Assembly (NCBI GenBank): GCA_007123465.1
Contig: SKLB01000062.1
Location: 1 to 10,394, forward strand
Length of the DNA stretch: 10,394 nucleotides
Direction: 5' to 3'
Source of the DNA: Spirochaetales bacterium
Lineage (GTDB): Bacteria > Spirochaetota > Spirochaetia > DSM-27196 > PWMO01
Part shown: positions 5,412-10,394 of the stretch, piece after piece
How the letters are laid out: each line of letters starts with the position of its first letter
Position numbering within the stretch: position 1 is the stretch's first letter
Notes under the pieces: generated by a model
What the model was told of the DNA's origin: nothing
The model's database searches: none
Seen by the model: only the letters and a program-made list of their open reading frames with translations
Made by a program: the position numbers and the translations under genes

Positions 5412-5455
5412 CCGGGGGCCACGGAAGGCCCCGGGAATAGAACACGCAAGGAGGG
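5412..5455 (+). promoter_or_regulatory. flaB2 ribosome-binding site with candidate CsrA hairpin
   Basis: CCGGGGGCC (5412-5420) pairs with GGCCCCGG (5427-5434) around one bulged G, leaving the six-base loop ACGGAA (5421-5426), which contains A-C-G-G-A. After 22 bases, AAGGA (5448-5452) overlaps the Shine-Dalgarno AAGGAGGG (5448-5455), three bases before the ATG. No T-run follows the stem, so it is not a terminator. The loop motif plus Shine-Dalgarno motif repeats the flaB1 arrangement although the leaders are otherwise different. Confidence 0.5.
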
Positions 5456-5458
5456 CCT

Positions 5459-6322
5459 ATGATTATTAACCACAACACGAGTGCTGCGTTTGCCTCACGG
5501 ACGCTCAATTTTCGCGGCGGAGCAGTTCAATCGAACATCGAAAAACTGTCGTCGGGAATGAGAATCAACCGTGCAGGAGACGACGCCTCCGGCCTCGCAG
5601 TTTCCGAGAAGATGCGCAGTCAGATTCGCGGCCTCAACCAGGCCGAGCGCAATATCCAGAACGCCGTCTCGTTCATTCAGACGACGGAAGGGTATCTGCA
5701 GGAAACCCAGGACATTCTGCACCGCATACGAGAACTCGCGGTTCAGTCGGCACACGGTATCTATACCGCCGAGGACCGCATGCAGATCCAGGTCGAGGTT
5801 TCCCAGCTCGTAGCCGAGGTCAACCGAATTGCCTCACACGCACAGTTCAACAACATGAACATGCTGACCGGGGCGTTCGCACGTGACGCTGAAGTGGCCA
5901 ACGGAGCAGCCGGCATCACCTTCCAGATTGGGGCCAACATGGACCAGTCGGAGGTTGCCTATGTCGGAACCATGACGGCTCAGGCGCTCGGGCTGATGGG
6001 TGCACAAGGTGCCGAAGGCACTCTGTCGATTTCCACGCCGAATGTGGCAAACCAGGCAATCGGAATTGTCGATTCTGCGCTGACACAGGTTTCGCGCCAA
6101 CGGGCGGACCTGGGGGCGTATCAGAACCGTTTCGAACTGGCGCGCGAAGGCGTTGCAATCGCTTCGGAAAACCTGCAGGCCGCAGAATCACTGATCCGTG
6201 ATGTCGATATGGCATCCGAGGTCGTGAACTTTGTGCGCAACCAGATTCTGGTTCAGTCGAACACGGCAATGCTGGCGCAGGCCAACGTGCAGCCCCAGGC
6301 TGTACTGCAGTTGCTCGGCTAA
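5459..6322 (+). CDS. flaB: Periplasmic flagellar core flagellin FlaB (second copy)
   Basis: A 287-residue paralogue of the preceding flagellin, with the same D0/D1 cores (MIINHN, IEKLSSGMRINRAGDDASG, FNNMNMLTG, QRADLGAYQNR, NLQAAESLIRDVDMA, VLQLLG) and a variable middle at about 143-197. It is the more divergent copy: it has a glycine pair (G20-G21) in the N-terminal helix region where FlaB1 has D20-R21, N-terminal TSAAFAS instead of MSAMFAQ, and a proline at 279 in the C-terminal D0 helix (NVQPQAVLQLLG). FlaB paralogues co-assemble into the filament core under a FlaA sheath in spirochaetes, often in unequal amounts. The start is fixed by the MIINHN terminus and an AAGGAGGG just upstream. Structured leader DNA and a different promoter type suggest its level is set separately from FlaB1. 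Confidence 0.95.
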   Translation: MIINHNTSAAFASRTLNFRGGAVQSNIEKLSSGMRINRAGDDASGLAVSEKMRSQIRGLNQAERNIQNAVSFIQTTEGYLQETQDILHRIRELAVQSAHGIYTAEDRMQIQVEVSQLVAEVNRIASHAQFNNMNMLTGAFARDAEVANGAAGITFQIGANMDQSEVAYVGTMTAQALGLMGAQGAEGTLSISTPNVANQAIGIVDSALTQVSRQRADLGAYQNRFELAREGVAIASENLQAAESLIRDVDMASEVVNFVRNQILVQSNTAMLAQANVQPQAVLQLLG

Positions 6323-6383
6323 CCACGTTGACAGCGGGAGAGATTTCTGGACGTCATCTTTCCTGCGAATTGAATTCTTGGGC

Positions 6384-6420
6384 GGTGGCCAGGGAAGCGC
6401 GCTCCCTGCCACCCTCTTCT
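6384..6420 (+). terminator. Strong hairpin between flaB2 and flaG
   Basis: GGTGGC (6384-6389) pairs with GCCACC (6408-6413) and AGGGA (6391-6395) with TCCCT (6403-6407): eleven pairs, one bulged C at 6390, seven-base loop. The tail CCTCTTCTTA is pyrimidine-rich with broken T-runs. A partial terminator would let abundant flagellin mRNA end here while some transcripts continue into flaG and fliD. The other 60 bases of the gap (6323-6383) show nothing definite. Confidence 0.5.
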
Positions 6421-6437
6421 TACACGGAGGTAAGAAT

Positions 6438-6794
6438 ATGTCCATGGAGGTCAACAAGGTTCTCGGAGAAGTCCACAAGGCCGAAGACTTTGTGATGCCG
6501 CGGCGGGCGCTGACCCGGACGGCGAACAGCGCTCCCACGTCGGTTAATCAGGCAGCGGCCGCGTCAAACCAGCCAGCGGAACTCAATACCGTAGTGGCAG
6601 AACTCGAGGTTGTCTCGCAGATCTTTGATCGGAGACTGCAATTCACGGTAAATCGGGATCTTGATCAGGTGGTCGTGAAAGTCATCGACAAAACAACCGA
6701 TAGAGTGATTAAGGAGATCCCGCCTGCTGAACTGCAGCGGGTACATTCACGCATCCGCGAGGCGATAGGGCTGTTTGTAGACGAACAGATATAG
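6438..6794 (+). CDS. flaG: FlaG family flagellar protein
   Basis: A 118-residue protein. Residues 1-50 are low-complexity (A, S, N, P rich). Residues 55-116 are the FlaG domain: FDRRLQFTVNRDLDQVVVKVIDKTTDRVIKEIPP-type sequence (63-96) followed by a short amphipathic helix ending GLFVDEQI. FlaG lies between flagellin and fliD in many bacteria and influences filament length; its mechanism is not well settled. The frame is open upstream into flaB2, but the ATG at 6438 has a perfect GGAGG seven bases before it and gives the normal family length. The fliD start is only 21 bases after its stop, so they are co-transcribed. The ribosome-binding site also contains ACGGA, which on its own is weak evidence for CsrA control. 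Confidence 0.9.
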   Translation: MSMEVNKVLGEVHKAEDFVMPRRALTRTANSAPTSVNQAAAASNQPAELNTVVAELEVVSQIFDRRLQFTVNRDLDQVVVKVIDKTTDRVIKEIPPAELQRVHSRIREAIGLFVDEQI

Positions 6795-6815
6795 CGCCTC
6801 GAGGGAGAGGACGCA

Positions 6816-8840
6816 TTGTCTGATATCAGCATTCCCGGCATCTCCGGTGGAGGCCGGTTCAACACCAGCGAGATGATAGACGACCTGATGAAGGTCGAAC
6901 GCATCCCGGTTACTCGCATGGAGGAGCGCGTTGAACGCTTCCAGGACCAACGCGTAATCTGGAATGATATCAGTCGTACTACCGCCCAGCTGCGCGATAG
7001 CGCACGCGCCTTGTACGGCTTCCAGAGTCCGTTTAACTCACGCATTGCCAGATCCTCAAATGACGCGGTACTGACGGCTGAGGCTACCCGACAGTCGCAG
7101 GAGATGACCAGCCGGATAGAGGTACGCCAACTCGCCGGGCGCGATCACTTCCTTTCGCGCAGCCTGGACCGCGAGACCGACATCGAACCGGGCAGCTACG
7201 GATTTCGCGTCGGTGAAGACGAGATAACGTTTAATTTTCGCGGTGGTTCGCTGCGCGAGTTCTCCGATGCGGTAAATCGCAACGCCGGCGAACTGGTGCG
7301 CTCGCGCGTGGTAGACAACACCCGCGACACCTCGGTGATCACCTTTGAAGCACAACGCACCGGCGCCGAGCAGCGTCTCTCTTTCACCGATGACGCCGCC
7401 GACTTCGCACTCTCGGCCGGCATTATCGAGCCCGGCCGGGACGCCCATCGCGCTGTTGCCATCAGCGATCAGACTCTGACGCGCTGGACTCAGCCGCTGG
7501 ATCGGCAGGCGGTCCAGGTATCCGAAGGCACCCTCACGGTACGTCCCGGCGGTGAGCTCTCGCTTCCGGTACGGCCCGCGTTTGAGGTCCACGGCAACGT
7601 CATGCTGGAGTTTGAGGTACGGGTCACCGACCGCAGCCCCGACGCTCTCGAGCCCCCCCCACCCCCGCCGGGGCCGCAGATTCCCGAAGGTCCCGATGCA
7701 TCGCTGCAAGATATCACTGTTGAAGGTGCTCGCTCGCGGGCGTTACTGCCCGACCTGGAGGAGCCCGAGCCGCCGCGGATTGTCGATGATATGCGCTTTC
7801 TGTTTGCCCGCGAAGGCACTGCGTCGGTGCCGCTGCCCGAGCTGCGTGATACTGCAGAGTTTCTGACCGTGCGTATTCCGCTGTCGGATTTTGTTGATCA
7901 GATCGACGCGCTAGGCATCCGCAATCGCAACAGCCACCGTGACCTTGAAATTCGCAACGTACGCGTGTTTGATCCCGACGCACGCGATGATTTCGAGCCG
8001 CTGAACGCGATTGAAGTAGCCTCGGACAGCATTATTCTGGTTGACGGGGTTGAGATCGTGCGCGACAGCAACACCATCGATGACGTCATTGCCGGCACCA
8101 CGCTCAACCTGCACCAGGCCAGCACTCAACCGGTCTCACTGGCGGTCGAGCCCGATCGTGAGACAATCAAGGACAGCATAATCCGCTTTGCCGGCCACTA
8201 CAACCAGCTGATCCGCGACGTCAACATCCTCACCCGCAGTAATCCGGCGGTGGTAGAAGAGATTGGCTACTTCACCGATGAAGAACGTGAGCAGGCGCGG
8301 GCACGCCTGGGCGCGCTGCAGGGCGACACAACCCTCAACCAGCTGCGCTCGCGCATGCAGACGCTGATTATGAACCCGTACGAGACGCGCGCCGGCTCCC
8401 AGTTGAGCCTGTTGGCACAGATCGGTGTGTCTACCAACGTCTCGGGCTTCTCCGGCAGCATGGACGCGTCGCGTATGCGTGGCTACCTCGAGATCGACGA
8501 GAACCAGCTGGACGCTGCAATCCGCAACGACCTGCAGGCGGTGCGTGATCTGTTTGGCTACGACACCGACGGTGACTTTGCGGTGGACTCCGGGGTAGCC
8601 TACCAGGTTGAGCGCAATCTCAATCCCTACGTGCAATCCGGCGGGGTTTTTGCGATGCGCAGGCAGGGCCTGGATGCGCGCGTGGAACGGACAGAATCCG
8701 ATATCGAGACGTACAACCGCCGGCTGGACCGTCGCGAGCAGCAGCTGCGCGTCGAGTTCGGCCGCATGGAAGGCGCAATGCAGATGCTGGAAGACAGCCA
8801 GCAGTCGCTCGACGCCCTGCGGCCACAACAGCAACGGTAA
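6816..8840 (+). CDS. fliD: Flagellar filament cap FliD with a large inserted domain
   Basis: A 674-residue protein with a TTG start after GAGGGAGAGG. Residues 1-110 form the FliD N-terminal domain (SDISIPGISGGGRFNTSEMI in two halves, DLMKVERIPVTRMEERVERF), and about 400-670 the C-terminal part (VDGVEIVRDSNTIDDVIAGTTLNLH in two halves, RFAGHYNQLIRDVN, LAQIGVST, LEIDENQLDAAI, and a closing coiled coil at 615-668). FliD caps the growing filament and promotes flagellin folding, here in the periplasm. Enterobacterial FliD is about 470 residues; the excess lies at about 215-400, a beta-rich segment with a proline run (280-286) and a pattern at 345-388 like a jelly-roll binding module. Spirochaetal FliDs are generally of this long type. 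Identification is firm; the role of the insert is unknown. Confidence 0.94.
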   Translation: MSDISIPGISGGGRFNTSEMIDDLMKVERIPVTRMEERVERFQDQRVIWNDISRTTAQLRDSARALYGFQSPFNSRIARSSNDAVLTAEATRQSQEMTSRIEVRQLAGRDHFLSRSLDRETDIEPGSYGFRVGEDEITFNFRGGSLREFSDAVNRNAGELVRSRVVDNTRDTSVITFEAQRTGAEQRLSFTDDAADFALSAGIIEPGRDAHRAVAISDQTLTRWTQPLDRQAVQVSEGTLTVRPGGELSLPVRPAFEVHGNVMLEFEVRVTDRSPDALEPPPPPPGPQIPEGPDASLQDITVEGARSRALLPDLEEPEPPRIVDDMRFLFAREGTASVPLPELRDTAEFLTVRIPLSDFVDQIDALGIRNRNSHRDLEIRNVRVFDPDARDDFEPLNAIEVASDSIILVDGVEIVRDSNTIDDVIAGTTLNLHQASTQPVSLAVEPDRETIKDSIIRFAGHYNQLIRDVNILTRSNPAVVEEIGYFTDEEREQARARLGALQGDTTLNQLRSRMQTLIMNPYETRAGSQLSLLAQIGVSTNVSGFSGSMDASRMRGYLEIDENQLDAAIRNDLQAVRDLFGYDTDGDFAVDSGVAYQVERNLNPYVQSGGVFAMRRQGLDARVERTESDIETYNRRLDRREQQLRVEFGRMEGAMQMLEDSQQSLDALRPQQQR

Positions 8841-8918
8841 TCACGGCCGGCCGCAAAGCGCTGAAATTCCGGTTTGCCTCTTCAGCCGAATGACCGATAC
8901 TGTAAGGGAGGTAGACCT

Positions 8919-9833
8919 TTGCGAATTCTTGTAGATAGCCAGCAGATCGATGTAACCCTGGAAAACGAACGCACCCTGGCAGACGTAGTTGCCGCAGTCA
9001 ACGACTGGGTGGTCTCTAACGGCAGCGCGGTCACAACGCTCACCGTTGACGGTGAACAGCACGCCCTGGACCAGCCTCCGGACCGGGGTCAGCGCGCGCT
9101 TGATTCAATAGCTGAAATTCGCGTCGAGACCCAGCCGCAGTGGCAGCTGATCCTCGAACATCTGGAACTGGTGCTGCAGTTCCTGCGCACCTGGGACACC
9201 GCGCTGCAGCACAATGACCACCACAGCATCCAGAGCCTTGTTGCGCAGCAGGAGGACCTCGCGCGTCACCTGCAGGAACACATCGAGCTGATTTTTCCCG
9301 AGCTTCCCGAGTCGACGCTGCAGAGCGTATTTGAGGTCACCGGCAGCGCAGAGCAGATGATATCACCACCGGACGGCGTAGCCGCGCTGCGCGAGCGGCT
9401 GGGTGCGCTGATTGCGCTGATCGAACAGCGGGTCAGCGAGGTCCGCTACCCGGCGCGCGAGGCGGCATTGACCGCAGGCTTGATCTCGGGGATGCTCAAC
9501 GAAGTACGGGAAGTGTCTGTCCTGCTGCAGACCGGCAAGGACCAGGAAGCTATGGCCAACGTTGTGCGATTCAGCGAACTGGTGGAGAAGCTGCTGCGCA
9601 TTCTGCCGCATCTGGCGCGCCGGGACCAGCGCTTCCATAACCGCCTCGCGCAGAGCGGAGATCTCGGCACAATTACCGCTGCGCTGAACAACACCCTGCT
9701 CGAGCTGGTGCAGGCCTTTGATACACAGGATTCGGTCCTGATAGGCGATCTGCTGGAGTACGAGATTGCACCCAGGGTTGAAGAGCTGATCTCGGTGATT
9801 CCCTCCGCAGAAGGCCCCCAATCTCAGGAGTAA
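8919..9833 (+). CDS. Conserved-looking protein of unknown function downstream of fliD
   Basis: A 304-residue soluble protein. Residues 1-70 look like a small beta-grasp domain (MRILVDSQQIDVTLENERTL, then a helix, then VTTLTVDGEQ and AEIRVET). Residues 75-295 are almost entirely helical, with a segment LLQTGKDQEAMANVVRFSELVEKLLRILP (202-230) and another NTLLELVQAFDTQDSVLIGDLLEYEIAPRVEELI (258-291) that resemble each other in layout, as in helical-bundle chaperones. The TTG at 8919 is chosen because AAGGGAGGT ends six bases before it and the MRILVD strand follows at once; the frame is open 15 codons further up without a ribosome-binding site. It occupies the place of fliS/fliT, so a flagellin or FliD chaperone, or a flagellar assembly factor, is plausible but not shown. 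I do not recognise a named family. Confidence 0.75.
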   Translation: MRILVDSQQIDVTLENERTLADVVAAVNDWVVSNGSAVTTLTVDGEQHALDQPPDRGQRALDSIAEIRVETQPQWQLILEHLELVLQFLRTWDTALQHNDHHSIQSLVAQQEDLARHLQEHIELIFPELPESTLQSVFEVTGSAEQMISPPDGVAALRERLGALIALIEQRVSEVRYPAREAALTAGLISGMLNEVREVSVLLQTGKDQEAMANVVRFSELVEKLLRILPHLARRDQRFHNRLAQSGDLGTITAALNNTLLELVQAFDTQDSVLIGDLLEYEIAPRVEELISVIPSAEGPQSQE

Positions 9834-9836
9834 GCG

Positions 9837-10394
9837 ATGATCCTTTTGCAGACAGCGCCGTTTACCTTTTTCACCGCACCGGACCCTACCACCAACCGCA
9901 TCGCTATCGCAGTTTTTGCCGCGATCGTTGTTGCTATTGTGATTGCCTCGGTATTGAGCGGACGCCGATCATCCGGACACAAGCAGGTGCACGGCCTGCG
10001 CAGGACCGCGCGGCGTATGGGTCTGGAGCGCACTCACGTGCAGGTACTCTACCAGATGATCCGTACGCTGCGCCTGCAGAACCCGATGCGCCTGCTGAGC
10101 GATCCGGAATTTCTGACCGCTGCGGTACGTCGGATGGTGCGGCGGATCGAGGGCTCTTCCATCAGCGACGCCGAGAAAGAGGCTCGCAAGGCACTGGTAT
10201 TTCAGGTGAAGCAACGGGTTTCGCTGGCACAGGCCAGCCGCAGTTCCATCAGTTCCACCCGCCAGCTGCACGTGGGCCGAGAGATCCGGCTCAGCACCGA
10301 TGGTCAGACCTGGCTCGACTCCACAATCAAGTCCAACACAAAGAGCACGTTTGCAATCCAGGTACCGTACGACAACCGCGGCCGCGATGTGTTA
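9837..10394 (+). CDS. Membrane-anchored protein, probable PilZ/YcgR type, 3' end cut off
   Basis: 186 codons are visible from the ATG at 9837 to the window edge. AGGAG lies six bases before the start, next to the stop of the previous gene (gap of three bases), so the two are one transcript. Residues 21-40 (IAIAVFAAIVVAIVIASVL) form one transmembrane helix, with a short N-terminal end and a basic SGRRSSGHK after it, placing the bulk in the cytoplasm. Residues 52-130 are helical and basic. From about 142, LHVGREIRLSTDGQ and STFAIQVPYDNRGRD resemble the N-terminal YcgR-like domain that precedes a PilZ domain. The RxxxR and DxSxxG motifs would lie beyond 10394, so c-di-GMP binding is inferred from domain order and location only. 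Spirochaetes commonly have such a gene near fliD. Confidence 0.65.
   Translation, partial: MILLQTAPFTFFTAPDPTTNRIAIAVFAAIVVAIVIASVLSGRRSSGHKQVHGLRRTARRMGLERTHVQVLYQMIRTLRLQNPMRLLSDPEFLTAAVRRMVRRIEGSSISDAEKEARKALVFQVKQRVSLAQASRSSISSTRQLHVGREIRLSTDGQTWLDSTIKSNTKSTFAIQVPYDNRGRDVL

Noticed and set aside
6328..6359. TTGACA at 6328-6333 as a flaG promoter
   Set aside because: The bases 16-19 positions downstream do not resemble a -10 element; only a poor TCATCT at 20 bases is present.
1..10394. Mobile elements, tRNA genes, CRISPR arrays, toxin-antitoxin or phage genes
   Set aside because: I looked for transposase-like frames, terminal repeats, cloverleaf segments and spaced direct repeats and found none. 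Gene content is that of a core spirochaetal chromosome region.

Overview
The window reads as chromosomal DNA of a GC-rich spirochaete (Spirochaetales/Spirochaetaceae, most likely a free-living Spirochaeta-like genus rather than a host-adapted Treponema or Borrelia). This rests on two adjacent FlaB-type periplasmic core flagellins (285 and 287 residues, starting MIINHN and ending VLQLLG), a long spirochaete-type FliD of 674 residues, and a two-domain PilZ protein resembling spirochaetal PlzA. The genus is inferred from protein resemblance and base composition, not from a search.

Layout. (1) 1-1033, plus strand: the end of rplT (ribosomal protein L20), then a ZapB-like coiled-coil protein whose ATG overlaps the rplT stop, then zapA. 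This is a ribosome/cell-division block. (2) 1011-2006, minus strand: a PfkB-family kinase with adenosine-kinase features, overlapping the 3' end of zapA by 23 bases. (3) 2057-3983, plus strand: a PlzA-like c-di-GMP receptor overlapping a soluble TPR protein, with a near-consensus sigma-70 promoter unusually close to the start codon. (4) 3984-6794: flaB1 behind a sigma-28 promoter and a structured leader of about 264 bases, then flaB2 with its own structured 257-base upstream region, then flaG. (5) 6816-10394: fliD, a 304-residue protein of unknown function where fliS/fliT usually sit, and the start of a membrane-anchored protein that looks like the beginning of a YcgR/PilZ-type protein.

How the genes work together: regions 4-5 supply the late parts of the periplasmic flagellum (filament core, FlaG, filament cap). 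PilZ-type proteins lie on both sides, which suggests c-di-GMP control of motility. The non-coding DNA before the flagellins is the most interesting part. Both flaB leaders carry a hairpin with an A-N-G-G-A loop (the CsrA recognition motif) 18-27 bases upstream of a Shine-Dalgarno sequence that contains the same motif. The flaB1 leader also holds a terminator-like hairpin with a T-run and a competing upstream pairing partner. The flaB2 leader contains a perfect nine-base complement of its own Shine-Dalgarno region. No mobile element, tRNA, CRISPR array or foreign-looking island was seen.
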